Positions 1-11,399 of a DNA stretch of 64,000 nucleotides are shown in pieces. The DNA comes from Imbricaverruca yamaguchii (taxonomy: Eukaryota > Arthropoda > Thecostraca > Neoverrucidae). Position 1 is the first letter of the stretch. Every line of letters begins with the position of its first letter. The stretch spans positions 62,001-126,000 of the forward strand of contig JAOTOL010001375.1 in the NCBI GenBank assembly GCA_034440575.1, read 5' to 3'. A program made the translations under genes and the position numbers. The notes under the pieces were generated by a model that worked only from the letters and a program-made list of their open reading frames with translations, made no database searches and was not told the origin of the DNA.

Positions 1-330
1 AAGCCTCCGAGATGGATTCATCCAGTAACGAGTTGGCAAAGCTTCTGCATCGTGACTGTACATTGTCGTTGCCTCCAGAAATAGCGATAGTTGGCTTAAA
101 TGCGTCTACTTATAAGACGCGAACGAACATTAGGTTTTCTGCAGGCAGCTAGGAATTCAATCAGTAAGTTTTCTTGGAAGCTTTTCGAGATTCTTTAATG
201 TTTCGACAAGCACTGCTCTTCGGTCACTATTAGGTTTTGTATTATTTAAGCTAGACAGTTCTTTTTAGTGAGGAACATCGTAATTATAAACAGTAATACT
301 TTGACTATTTCTTCGTACGCAAATCCATTA

Positions 331-1541
331 TGAGCATTATATAAGCATTACAAACCCAAGTGACAAAGGAAAGGGGTTTGTAATTATGGATAAATGTGAG
401 TATTTTGACAAAACTCATGCGATATTTGATGACCTTCAAAACTATGAGGTGGTTGATAAGAACCCTGTTGCAAAAGTGGAAGCTAAAGCAAACAGGGGTT
501 TCAAGTACATAGCTAGGAACAAACGACCAGAAAATACCATCAAAGGCCTTACTTAGGGCCACAGTAGAAACCAGTTTTCCATGGCTTGCCGAAGGACCAT
601 AAGCCGATAGCACCATTCAGACCGGTTATTACCGCTTGTGAGGGGGGGGGGGAGGCAACAGAAAAGACGTTGTGCCTTCGGGAACTCATTCTTAATCAGC
701 TTTTGAAACATGTCACTATCCATATGTGGAACACGCGATATTTTTTGGCACGGATATCTTGACACTGAACAGCAAGGAATTCCGGATGCATCAATTTTCT
801 TTAGCATTGACGTGGCTAACTTATATGGGATCATTCACATTTCGGAGGCTATTGACGCTACAATTCAGAACCTCACAACAAACATACAACATATCAACAC
901 CTTTGGCCTCACACCCGCTGATGTTGAAATTATCTTGCAACAGTGCCACCACGATAATATCTTTAACTTCGGGGACAAATATTATAGGCAAACATTGGGC
1001 ATAGCAATGGGAACCCTTGTGCACCGCCATTAGACATAAATAGATGGATTTGAATGGCAAGCTCCTGAAAATTTGGTTCGGAAACCACCCTTCTTACTAG
1101 TGCGCTACATTGACGACTGCGTGGGGATTTGGGCCTATGGATAGCAGGCATTGAGAGACTTCCTTGCGCAGCTTAACTCGCTGCATCGAACACCGAGATT
1201 TACAATTGAACATTTGGGAGACGGATCGGCAGTGACATTCTTGAATGCCCTTACCACAATAGAAGCACAGGGTGCTTGCACGAAAATAGATACTAGGCTT
1301 TATGCAAAACTTACCAACTCCGGCATTGTTCTGTGAGCAAATGGTGAGGAAGTCGGAGCTTGATATAAAAATAGCACGAACAAATCAGAACAAACTCAAG
1401 GCTGCTTTAATAAGATCGTCACTATTTGAAAGGTTAAGTTACGCAGAAAAACGTATTGTATCAAATAAAGTGTCAAGATATGTGAACGTAACCGCCGTGA
1501 AAACATTTATATTGTGGATTCAAAACGTCATGTATGATTAA
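331..1541 (+). mobile_element. Penelope-like retroelement, degenerate RT fragment
   Basis: Degraded reverse transcriptase pieces appear in the order expected for a Penelope-like element. They are NPSDKGKGFVIMDKCEYF (about 350-405), then FHGLPKDHKPIAPFRPVI (about 577-630, the GLPK-HK signature), then FFSIDVANLYG and RQTLGIAMGT (about 800-1015). Next come LLVRYIDDCVGIW (about 1095-1135, catalytic IDD) and a thumb-like segment to about 1336, with a possible tail to 1541. A poly-G run at 641-652, several stops and frame changes break it, so it is inactive. No GIY-YIG endonuclease was seen. It sits in the intron downstream of exon 3 of the HNF4-like gene. Confidence 0.85.
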
Positions 1542-1556
1542 GATTTAACGAACATG

Positions 1557-1558
<2 letters not shown>

Positions 1559-1597
<39 letters not shown>
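1559..1597. repeat. (TA)n microsatellite
   Basis: An uninterrupted TA dinucleotide tract follows the end of the Penelope-like fragment, about 120 bp from the end of exon 3. Confidence 0.97.
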
Positions 1598-1599
<2 letters not shown>

Positions 1600-1713
1600 C
1601 GTAGCTGCCACGGAGCTTGCCATGGACCAACATATTTATGTCCTTTGTTCCCTGGTTCGTAATTTGGCGACCTCTTGTAGGGGGCCCACCATACAGCAGG
1701 TCCCACTTCTCAC

Positions 1714-1808
1714 CTTCCTTCCTCATGCCAGCCCTGAAGCACTTCCTGAGGCGGCAGTAACGGCAGTGGTTTCTCTTCTCTCTGTCCACCAGGCAAACCC
1801 GATCGTAC
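1714..1808 (-). CDS. Hnf4: HNF4-like nuclear receptor, exon 3 (second zinc finger)
   Basis: This 95-nt internal exon encodes the second DNA-binding zinc finger of an NR2A/HNF4-type nuclear receptor, a nuclear transcription factor that binds DR1-type elements. With the Cys supplied by the previous exon, the finger has the canonical spacing C-X5-C-X9-C-X2-C. The stretch [17 protein letters not shown] follows and is closest to HNF4 among the families I can recall; RXR, COUP-TF and TLL differ at several of these positions. The acceptor is TTCCAG|G and the donor AAG|GTGAGA. The first base completes an Arg codon begun in exon 2, and the exon ends in phase 1, where HNF4 continues with Ala. No stop or frameshift interrupts it. 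The next exons, carrying the ligand-binding domain, should lie left of the window. Family assignment is firm; orthology versus paralogy is open. Confidence 0.88.
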
Positions 1809-1849
1809 CTGGAAGGTGGTGGTTGTGTCATCACGCAACACCTGACGCG

Positions 1850-2784
1850 CCTGCATCCACCCGAGCAACGCTTGGTCGGAGAGGCGGGGGAAGGTCCTGG
1901 GGACGGCGTTCAGCGTGCGTCCGTGTGGGACCGCCACGCACATCGTCTGAGAAGGGAAACAAGGCCCGGCATAATCGAATCACTGGCTTGAAACCGATAA
2001 GAACAGAATCAGTCTGACTGGCACTCGCCGGCCTGGAGAAGTATCGCACGCCTCGCTTGGCACCAGGGAAGCGGGGAAATCAGCACACTCTAGGTAAGTT
2101 CGGTATCAGTACGGAACGAGTGGGGAAGGGAGGGGAGCACGGGCAATGCACGAGGGCACTTATGGGACTGCGATTTGAAGAAAATGGATCATGTGCGGCC
2201 CGGATTTGAAGACCGTATGATGCCCGATGACATGGTCTCGCATTGTTTGTGGTTTGTGTAAATGCATGGCCACATAGCCATTGCGCGCAGCATCCCGTCG
2301 GCATTTCATAGCAGACGAACTGGCATTGAAAAAGTGTCGGGAGATGCAATGAAGTGCAATAATAACAGACATTCCGCGCATGCCAGGAATAGACTTTCAG
2401 CACGGCATACCAGTGTACCATACTGGATGACGAGGTGTGAGGAGTGTGTTGGCGGTTCAGACATACCGCCGTCCCCGAGGAGAAGGCACAGTGTGGCGTA
2501 ATCGCGACATTCAGAGTTTCTCGGCACCAGATGTGAGCATTTGAGTCGAAGAATACGACGCAGCGGCATGACATGTCAATTGACACAATGAACACCAACT
2601 TCGGTCACAGATTTAAGTAAAAACGCGTCTCACTCAACCGAAACAGCATCAGATTACTTATAGGCATATCACTATCTCTGAAGCAGCGGTATGAGGAAAG
2701 TGACGCTGATCACCACTGAGATGCTGGCAAAAAACACGTGACGCATAACAACTAGAGCAGTAGTGGTGCATAGGCGAGTCTGAG
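1850..2784. other. Intron 2, no recognisable feature
   Basis: Intron of the HNF4-like gene. Open frames here are short and show no domain or splice-bounded exon I recognise. Confidence 0.5.
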
Positions 2785-2800
2785 GCGTCCTCCTAGTAGT

Positions 2801-2852
2801 TAGTTATTTGGGTTTTAGGGCGCATCAACTGCAGCGGTTATACAGCGCCCAT
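2801..2852 (-). mobile_element. 52-bp solo LINE/SINE 3'-tail insertion with target-site duplication
   Basis: A 52-bp insert is flanked by a perfect 16-bp duplication, GCGTCCTCCTAGTAGT, at 2785-2800 and 2853-2868. Read on the minus strand it begins ATGGGCGC, closes a hairpin with TGATGCGCCC, and ends TAAAACCCAAATAAC. This matches the 3' terminus of the I-clade LINE at 22221-22268. The long duplication shows target-primed reverse transcription. Almost nothing but the 3' hairpin and tail was copied. Confidence 0.8.
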
Positions 2853-2868
2853 GCGTCCTCCTAGTAGT

Positions 2869-3812
2869 GTTGTCTCCACCGTTGTGCGTGTTATCGCGTC
2901 AACGGAACTCGCGACTTCGACACCGCTGTCACCCGACAGTAAGTTTGCCAACCGGCCATGCACACATGCGCGAGCGCGGTATCCCAGAATAATGATGACT
3001 CTCGCAAAATAGCTATCCAGTCATTGTCGTTTTACAGGGTGTGCCCATTCCAGTATACGCTGCATTTTGGGATCAAGACTTTACACATTATACCAGACGC
3101 AGAAAGCATTACTATGAACGCTTACGAAGATAAATCGCTGATCTGTCGGTCAAATTAGCGGTATAGCGGACGTAAAGAGACGATGCTCATGCGTAAGCAT
3201 GGGCGTCAGGACGCATGGGATGCTCCCGTTGGGTGCTGCGAACACTGCACCCTGCATCAGCAGGTGCATGCCGCACCCCGTTGGCGGCGTCACGCCCTCT
3301 TAGTGATAAAGCGCTTCCTGTGTAAGTTTTGTGTAAGTCCGTAAACGTAGGTCCAATGAAGGGCTATAAGCCAGACTACAGAAGATCAAAACCCCTGCTG
3401 TCGTCAGACGACGCCGATCCGCCGGTAACTTTCATACGGTACTACACTGGATAAAAACGGGCTGAGAACATGTTCGTTATGCTGCTCACGAAAGGGCAGT
3501 TATCGGACTCAAAGTCTTGAATGAGTGCAGCTTTTAGGCAGTGAGAACCTATATTTTGCTGATTTATGTCATCGATGGAGTAAGTTTCTCAATATTCATG
3601 CGTAATTATATCGATACATCGTGAGAACTGGCGCAGGCCTCAAGTTTTATCAAGTTGCGGTTACCATGAGAATAGATGCTAGACTCATCGTCCACTTTCT
3701 TCCAACGGCTTTCGGCCACCATTGCTATGTAATCTGTCCGGAGTTACCTAGCTACAGCTTCACAGTGACTGCAGTTTGATGTGTACAGATAATTATGGAG
3801 AACAATGGTAAG
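2869..3812. other. Intron 2, no recognisable feature
   Basis: AT/GC-mixed intronic sequence with no coding homology or repeat that I recognise. Confidence 0.45.
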
Positions 3813-5570
3813 TCAGGGATAGTGAGATGGTTGAGGAGCTGAGCAAGCAGTTTAAATCAGTGCTTACATTGGAAGATATGACCAATCTGCCGACCGTACA
3901 CCATAGTTCAGTGACATGTGATCTGATAAATGATGTTGATTACATTGATAGTGATGTTGTTTACAATCATATCAGGAAAATAAAGCTAAACAAGGCAGCG
4001 AGACCTGATTAAATTTATGCTAGGGTATTGAGGGAAGCTGAAAAGGAACTGGCATTTCCACTTAGTATAATATTTTGTAGACCAGTTGCACAAAATGAAA
4101 TTCCAACCGATTAGAAAAGGGCAAATGTAGTTCCTATTTTCAAGAAAGGAGAAAGAGGGAAAGTTGAAAACTATAGGCCAGTAAGTCTCACATCCCTAGT
4201 CTGCAAGGTACTGGAATCAATTATCAAGGATAGAATAGGTAGTTATCTGGAAGGTAGCAGATTGATTCAAGATACTCAACATGGGTTTAGAAAAGGACGA
4301 TCGTGTCTCACAAACCTCTTGGACTTTTTGAACTTCGCCACAGAACAATTTGATCAGGGAAATCAAGTTGACGTAGCATATCTTGACTTTAGTAAGGCCT
4401 TTGACAAGGTACCTCATAAACGGTTAATGATACAGCTTCAGTCCCATGGTATTGCAGGTAGCATCTTAAAATGGATAGAGTTGTGGCTTTCAGATAGACA
4501 GCAAATAGTGATGCTAAATGGTACAAAGTCATCATGGCAAAATGTTCTTAGTGGAGTCCCCCAGGGGTCAGTACTGGGGCCACTACTGTTCATTATATTT
4601 GTAAATAACATTGAAAGTGGCCTAAGCAGTAAAGTTTTGAAATTTGCGGATGATTTGAAGGTCTTCAGGGCAATAACAGGTCAAAATGAGCATATCTCGC
4701 TGCAAAAAGACTTAGACGAACTTGTGAAGTGGTCCGAAGAATGGTAAATTAAATTAAATTTTGATGAGTGCAAAATCATGCATGTAGGTAAGCAGCATAT
4801 GAAGGCTCCATACTTGATGGGTGGCCAAGTGCTATCAGTGACTCAACAGGAGAAGGATTTAGGTGTTATTCTAAACACAAAATTGGGGGCATCAGAACAG
4901 ACCAAGGAAGCCAGGAAGAAGGCACTGAGAATGCTCGGGGCAATAAATAGGAATGTATCATACAGAAGTGAGGAAGTGATCAGGAAGCTTTACTGTGCAT
5001 ATGTCGGGCCACATTTGGAATACTGCATCCAAGTTTGGTCTCCTAATTATGAAAAAGATTGTTGGCTTTTAGAGAGAGTACCGAAGAGGGCTACAAAAAT
5101 GAACGGTATAAGCAACCTGGCATATGAGGAAAGATTGAAGAAATTAAATATGTTTTCACTGAGATATAGAAGGCTGTGAGAAGATCTCATCGAGGTCTTT
5201 AAATTTGTCCATGGTCTGGAGAGACGATATCTTGGGGAAATGTTTGAATTTAACAGAAATGATACAATTAGAGGTAATAAATTCAAAATTTAAAGTTAAA
5301 CACAGCAGAACAAGGGCAAGGCAGACTTTCTTCACCAACAGGGTAGTAGAACACTGGAACCAGCTGCCAGAAAATATTGTCAGTAGCAGCACATTGAACA
5401 TCTTTAAAAACAGCATAGACAATCATTATAAGAATAGAGGGCTTGCTTTTCAGTATTACAGGGAGGGCTGATTGACAGATTTGGTGGGCAACTGGTTCAG
5501 TGTACAGAGTGCAACCAAGAAGGGCCCTTGTGGCTCATAGTTGCACTAACCTTTTATGTCTTTATGTCTA
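3813..5570 (+). mobile_element. CR1-clade LINE, 5'-truncated copy
   Basis: This is the 3' part of the same family as the element ending at 63066. It contains RT motifs (HGFRKGRSCLTNLLDF, DFSKAFDKVPHKRL, SGVPQGSVLGPLLF, KFADDLKVF) and the C-terminal domain (LYCAYVGPHLEYCIQVWSP). The tail is TTATGTCTTTATGTC. Against the 61.3-63.07 kb copy it has nonsense changes near 4011 (Glu to stop), 4113 (Trp to stop) and 4745 (Gln to stop), and indels near 5099 and 5177. Truncation at about 3813 removes ORF1, the endonuclease and the start of the RT ORF. It is a dead-on-arrival insertion in intron 2 of the HNF4-like gene. Confidence 0.93.
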
Positions 5571-6067
5571 AGTCTAATTGCATGACATGATATTCCTTTA
5601 AAAATGTACCTACAGTTGCTTACGATACTTCCTAGCATCATAAATCTGGCCAACTGTTAGGGTAGCAATTTCGGAAGCTCAAAATGCTGCGCCTTCCGCG
5701 GCTCATAATAATTTGTACGACAGTTAGAGTGAAGCCTTGTGCTTTTGTGCAATCATGTTTCATGGTGCTGAAATGCATTAAACAAAGTCGTCATTGGGTA
5801 TAAACGTGTTCGGCGACAGGCGAATTTCCGTATGTTCCCTGAACCAAACAGCGGTCTTCGAAATACGTCACGTGTATTTGCGCCTGTTGAAGCTAGTGAA
5901 GTGCATGTTGAATTCCGAACATGTGCTTAATCAGCATTTTATGCCCTCAGGGTTGTACTTTGGAAAGGCATTTCCACGGAGGGATACATTCGGTGGAAAA
6001 GAATCGCTAAGTCAGGGAGGGGTACACTGAAGTTTACTGAAGGGGCACCTTACCAACCAAAAGGGGT
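5571..6067. other. Intron 2, no recognisable feature
   Basis: Stretch between the CR1 copy and the 145-bp repeat. I see no gene or repeat in it. Confidence 0.45.
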
Positions 6068-6470
6068 CACTTTTTCTTCTGCGCCCCTTCCCTACGATAA
6101 TTACTGGATACACCCTTATGTGGAGCCATGCGGTCTTAAGATGATTTAAGTTCATGTCTGGAATTTAGTACACACTTCACTTGTTTCAACGTGCTGTATT
6201 TCGAACACCGTTTTTTCTTCTGCATCCCTTCCTGATGATAATTACTGGATCTACCCTTCATAAGCGCAACCATGCGGTCTTAACATGCTTAAGTTCGTGT
6301 CACGAAATCAACATACTTCACTTGTAACAGATGCAGATACACGTGCTGTATTCCGGACACCGCTTTCTTCTACTGCGCCCTTCCCAATGATAACTACTGG
6401 ATCTACGATCGCCAAATGTAACGATGTGGGCTTAACATGCTTAAGTTCGTGTTCGAAATTCAGATCTTGA
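6068..6470. repeat. Three-copy tandem repeat of about 145 bp
   Basis: A unit recurs three times, at about 6070, 6213 and 6364. Shared landmarks are CTTCTGCGCCCCTTCC, GATAATTACTGGATCTAC, GCGGTCTTAACATGCTTAAG and CGTGCTGTATTTCGAACACC. Copies are diverged by point changes and small indels. It lies 440 bp from exon 2 within intron 2. Confidence 0.8.
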
Positions 6471-6911
6471 GAATCTTGAGAAATATCGAGAAGTGGAAGG
6501 GCGAACGTAAGCTATGACTTGCTATAAGTGAGCAAGCGCAGAAACGTAGAGCAGTTATGTTCAGAGAAGAAACACCTTGCTGTGGTACTTGAGCTCGCTG
6601 TGATAATCAGACGTGCTCAGTGTATATTTATAATCGTATCAGCCCCACCACTTCACAAACCCTGGTTCAGTGAAGTAGGACAAAGCATACTACTTATCTC
6701 TTGAGGAAGTATGCTTGTTCCAGTGCTATATCAGGTAAGGCAGCATACTAATCTCGAAATACGCCAGAACGCACCTATCTCGCCAACACTGCATGAACCA
6801 AATTCCCTCGCCATTGCCGGAAGAGTTTCGCGATGCCTTTACATGGGAGCGTCTTGTTGTCAGGTAGCCCGAATGTGTACACAGTGATCAGGACTCGCGT
6901 CGCCTCCCTAC

Positions 6912-7089
6912 CTGCAGGTGTACTTCTGGTTTTTCCTCACAGATCTCCTGAAGAAGCCCTTGCAGCCATCGCACGAAATGGCGTTATAGTGTTTTCCGGT
7001 GGCTTTGTCGTTGCAGATCGCGCATAGCTGATTTGTCGTGGACGAGTCGATTTGCGAGACCGTCGACGATTGGTTCAGGTCAATCTCTC
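6912..7089 (-). CDS. Hnf4: HNF4-like nuclear receptor, exon 2 (first zinc finger and P-box)
   Basis: This 178-nt exon carries the first zinc finger, C-X2-C-X13-C-X2-C, beginning [14 protein letters not shown]. The P-box CDGCKGFF is identical to HNF4 and sets half-site specificity. The [12 protein letters not shown] segment leads into the next finger. About 21 polar residues rich in Ser, Thr and Gln precede the finger, as in the short A/B region of the family. The donor is TGCAG|GTAGGG. The last two bases (AG) plus the first G of exon 3 make the Arg of CRYDR, so the join is in phase. The acceptor GTTACAG|GA was chosen because it fits both upstream exons, whose single trailing G completes a Gly codon. 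Oddly, two Gly positions usually conserved in nuclear receptors (CGD and HYG) are Asn here. The 5' boundary is less certain than the 3' one. Confidence 0.88.
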
Positions 7090-7723
7090 CTGTAACGCCG
7101 AGATCGGTGAGATGGGGCAGTGTTGCATGTGCAGTGCAATATTGATTTTCAGTAGCTCAGTCGTTCAAGCTCCAAATACACGGTGGCATTTTATTTTGCA
7201 TATGTTCGACCCAACTGTGCATCTGTCAAGACAGTTTTTCTACGCGCACGTTAGTGAACCATACGCACACTCCGTTCCGTGGGCACTTTACGACAGTAAC
7301 AACACTGTAATTGGATCCAGCAAAAGTTGTGTAGGGGTTCAGCCAGAGCTGGAGCGATGTGTTATCACAGGTACAGCGAGATTTCGTCACAACTACATCG
7401 AGATCACGACACAACTGTGGAGAGGTACAGTTACTGCTAGAGCGTGGTCTGTTCGCAGATGCAGTGAGGTCCCATCACAACTGTACCGGGATCCAGACAT
7501 AACCATAGTGAAATTAAACAAACCGTAGAAGATCGAAATATCATCAGTACCGAAGTGAAATACAGCAAAGACTAGGGTGTGGTCCTGTAAGAGCTGTGTG
7601 GAGATCCCGCTGCAACCTAAGGGGAACCCAGGGACAACTAGGGTGTAAAGCCATCAGGAAACCACAGTCGCACTAGGAGGTCCATTCCCAGCCACAAGCG
7701 GCGGTAGGTACTTAGGGAGGAAA
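7090..7723. other. Intron 1, no recognisable gene
   Basis: A 158-codon plus-strand frame (7052-7528) spans antisense exon 2 and intron. It shows no recognisable domain and looks accidental. Loose internal repeats of the form ACAACTG...GAGGTACAG are visible. Confidence 0.45.
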
Positions 7724-7885
7724 GGTTGGTTGGTTGGTTGGTTGGTTGGTTGGTTGGTTGGTTGGTTGGTTGGTTGGTTGGTTGGTTGGTTGGTTGGTTG
7801 GTTGGTTGGTTGGTTGGTTGGTTGGTTGGTTGGTTGGTTGGTTGGTTGGTTGGTTGGTTGGTTGGTTGGTTGGTTGGTTGGTTGG
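7724..7885. repeat. (GGTT)40 microsatellite at the 3' end of a SINE
   Basis: About 40 perfect GGTT units. On the minus strand this is (AACC)n, directly continuing the 3' end of the adjacent SINE fragment. It probably arose by expansion of the AACC-type tail that these retro-inserts carry. All three forward frames stay open because the unit has no stop. Confidence 0.97.
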
Positions 7886-7971
7886 ATATTGGTTTTACGA
7901 CACATCGACCGTTGAGTCATGCAGCGTCACCAATCTCTCACGCCGATTGGTCGCGGACGAAGAGCAGCGAC
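7886..7971 (-). mobile_element. tRNA-SINE, 3' half
   Basis: Read on the minus strand, this matches the body and 3' end of the SINE split at 30499-30522/33373-33499. It shares the CTGTCGCTGCTCTTCG-like body, GGCGTGAGAGATTGGTGACG and the terminal hairpin segment ending GTCGTAAAACCA. The tRNA-like head is missing. Because this copy is contiguous, it defines the uninterrupted junction used to date the nested insertion at 30.5-33.4 kb. Confidence 0.75.
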
Positions 7972-8365
7972 AGCTGAGACTCAGGGAGGAAGGGTCACGA
8001 AGCAGTTTGTGGGTTTGCTTTTTCCAGTCAACGCCATTGGATCAATTGCCAATTTCCTGATTTCGGGGCACCGACCCCGGCGCCCCCCCCTCCCGTTTCG
8101 CAGCCCATGGCTACAGCTTTAGCTCGGGACAGTCACAACCACATCCGGGCACCACTTACAACTGCAGCTGCACTACGCCTGCACCGTCAGCAACAAGGTC
8201 AGCCGCGCCTACACCAGGGCATCGACACCACCATCCCGTCCTGAAGCCGACTGCGGCGCCTTCAAACCTAGCGAGACGGCGTTTGCTCAGCGTGTTTGCC
8301 AAACGCAGCCGTTACAGGCCCGGAAGCGGCAGCGCGCGGCGCGGCGCTGGTCACACACCGGCCAG

Positions 8366-8905
8366 CGCCAGGTTTGACCATGAGGAGGCGGCGAGATGTG
8401 GTGTTGGTGCCGCCACGGGCCACCCCCAGACTTCACCGGTCAGCGCCAGGTTTACCAGAGGGGGACAGGTTTGACCATGAGGAGGCGGCGAGATGTGGTG
8501 TTGGTGCCGCCACGGGCCACCCCAACTTCACCTGGTAGGGCCAGTTTACCATGAGAGCGCGAGATGTGGTGTTGGTGCCGCCACGGGCCACCCCAAGACT
8601 ACCGGCGCAGTTACCATGAGGCGGCAATGTGTTTGCCACGGCCACCCCAAAGGAGTTTACCTAGAATTTGCCAGCCCACTTACCGTAGGCCAGGTTTACA
8701 TGAGGGCGGCGAGATGTTGTTTGCCGCCACGGACCCCGATTATAGGCCAGGTTTGACCATGAGGAGGCGGCGAGATGTGGTGTTGGTGCCGCCACGGGCC
8801 ACCCCCAGACTTCACCGGTCAGCGCCAGGTTTGACCATGAGGAGGCGGCGAGATGTGGTGTTGGTGCCGCCACGGGCCACCCCGAGACTTCACTGGTCAC
8901 GCGCC
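8366..8905. repeat. Tandem array of a 78-bp GC-rich unit
   Basis: About seven units, some internally deleted. Landmarks are AGGTTTGACCATGAGGAGG, CGGCGAGATGTGGTGTTGG and GCCGCCACGGGCCACCCC. The two best units start at about 8747 and 8825, exactly 78 bp apart; because 78 is a multiple of 3, long frames stay open by default. No start, splice or domain evidence supports coding. Confidence 0.85.
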
Positions 8906-8939
8906 GTCCACACGCAATGTCATATGCGACCATGAACGC

Positions 8940-10430
8940 TAGACCACCTTGGAGCAGCCAAGCTTCGCCACACCTTGCGAGGTGATTTGGCGTTAGTTCC
9001 TCCGAAGCCCACAGCGACTTCGCTTGTTCGCCCGGAACGCATCTCAGCCTAACCCGAAAGCTTGATCGAGATCTCTCATTTACTCATTATTTGGTAACTT
9101 CAAAGCCCGGTCCAATAAGTGATCCACACCAATGGTGCGCATTGCCACTGCGAAATTTGTTGAGTGGGGTTGGGCAAATGACCTTTTTGAGTGCTAAAGC
9201 TGCTTCAAAAACAACTTCTATCTAGCTTTCATTATGATAGTTTAGGCTTGATAGTTACGTTATATTCTCGTGTGCCATCGAGTGGTGCGACTCAGGTGTT
9301 ACCCTGGCGACTGTTTCAAAATATCCGCAGAATAAATCCAGGCAGCAGCAGACACTTTTCCGTATCCAGTGTCCAATGAATTTGATTTTTTGTTCACTAA
9401 ATAGAACATATTCAGACGTCACATGCCATACCAGAATGAGTTTCCAAGCGCACCATCTGAAACGATGCACTGTCAGAGCGTAGACCATCGTAATAGGTCG
9501 CCTGGTCACATCACTGCTACCACAGAGACAAGAGAGACGGGACATCCACCATATGCAACGGTGCGCAGTCGCGCAGGCCTCTGAACCCGCATCGGTGGAG
9601 GGGATCGATGCAACCCACCGACCCCACCCCACCCACCTACTGGCGAGGGTTATCTGCATTTATATAATCAATGCCTTTTAAATCTTACCAATTGATAGCG
9701 GTCCATGCAATCCCGTAAAGTACTTTTGGGTGAATAGCTTCCGAACCAATCAACAGAACCCAGTTCAATGTTCAATGCCCTCTGGGTCTTCTTTTGTTTG
9801 GAGTTTTTGGTATTCTTTGTTAGGTCATGTCAGGTCACGGAGCTTCGATATTATGAGGTGAACAACTCCGACCATTCTTGAACGAAATCGCGGATTATCA
9901 CATCTTGGCATGACAATGTAACCTAAAGCGACAGATTGTGTGCAGTTTAGGCTAATAGATGACTATTGATATACAAATGTCGTCCCTGTACCATTCCATG
10001 GTCACTGAAGGTCATTCGCCTATGTTGAAGCCAGATGACCTTTTTAACTTGGCACGATATATTGGGTTATCGTAAGACCTGAATCCGATTTTTCCACGTA
10101 TTGTTCCCCCGTATGGATGGAAGCAATTTCTTTAACCAGCATTCTATTAAGTTTATAAAATGCGGGATCAATCCTGGCCGTCACCTAACATGTCACCTAT
10201 GTTTTAAATGAAGTTTGCGATACGTGATTACATCCATAAAACATCGACGGATAACCTGATTCTAAGTAAAGGTTCATACTGCTTGCAGCATAGGAAGCGT
10301 CTGCGATCACATTGTGAAGTCGATTTTACGAAAAATGTTACCTTGACCTCAACTGGAGTGAGACAATCTTGTTAATTTAATTCGATAATTAGTTCTCTTC
10401 TTCCCACATTTTTTTGGTGGCTAAGAAATC
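8940..10430. other. Intron 1, unannotated
   Basis: About 1.5 kb with no coding homology I can see. It has scattered AGGTCA/GTCAGGTCA words but no clear repeat boundary. Confidence 0.4.
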
Positions 10431-10439
10431 CTGAGCTGC

Positions 10440-11370
10440 ATTGAGCTCGTCTATGGGTATGTTTTAGGGCTCCACCCAATTTTTGTTCCGTACCAGTACA
10501 TTTTTGAGACTTCGATTATTTTTAATGTTGTGTTGCTTTTTGTGCACCGGCGATATTTTTGAGGATTCGGCGCGTTTTCGAAGACACAGATGTGTTATTT
10601 AGTGCCCTATCTTTTTTGTTCTTCTTTAAGATCATGTCGCTTTTTGAGGGCCCATCCTGTTGTTCAAGCCCCCAGGTGGGCTCATGTCTCCGGTGTACTT
10701 TGAGGGCCTGCGCTGTGAATTTTTAGCTCCTGATGCGCTAAATTAGAGCTGCAATTCATATGTTAAGGCTCGGCCGCATTTTGCAACGCTCGGTACGCTT
10801 TGGGGGACCCGGCGCATTTTTGGCCTCTCGCTGTACTCCTAAGAACCTGCTGTTTGTTTGGGGCTCCTGATCGCACATTTGTGGGACCCCAAGGCGATTT
10901 TGTGGGTCTCCGCTATATTCTTCGGCTCGACTTTTCGGTCCTGGATGTGTGGTTCCGATAAGATTCGACGCCAGTTTTCTGGGCTCGATGCAATTTTTGG
11001 TCACTTCTGAATTTTTTTCAGGTCCGAGTTCCTGCATGATATTTTCACCAGCACCCAGCACGAAATGTCTGTGTCATGCCACGATTTTTAAAGCACCGGT
11101 ACGCTTTCTTTCGATGCTGTACACGATTTTCGAAGCCATCTGGTGGTATGTTTGGTGCACCAGAGCGATATCCTGGCTCAGACGTCTATTTTTCGGAATC
11201 TCTCCTTGCTTTGGTGAGCTCCGACTTGATTTTGTCCAGTCCCGACGCGATTTTTGGAGCCACGTTGTGCTTATTTCAGGTCATTGACGCCGAGTTTTGG
11301 GACCCCGAGGGGGTCCGAAAATGTGATCCCCGATCCAAATTTTGTGGTCTACCGACGGGAATTTCGGGCC
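10440..11370. repeat. Highly eroded short-period tandem repeat
   Basis: For about 900 bp the sequence repeats a loose pattern of T-run, GGGGCTCC/GGGACCC, and GGCGCGAT-like word every 25-35 bp, as in GGACCCGGCGCATTTTTGG and GGGACCCCAAGGCGATTTTG. The same pattern, reverse-complemented, is at about 43880-44110. It looks like an old minisatellite saturated with mutations. Confidence 0.55.
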
Positions 11371-11399
11371 GAAGCGTAATAGTTAGAGCGTAGTAGAAC

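Noticed and set aside
7052..7528. 158-codon plus-strand gene
   Set aside because: It runs antisense through exon 2 of the receptor and shows no domain.
7726..8060. Gly-Trp-Leu-Val repeat frames
   Set aside because: Translation of the (GGTT)n microsatellite in all frames.
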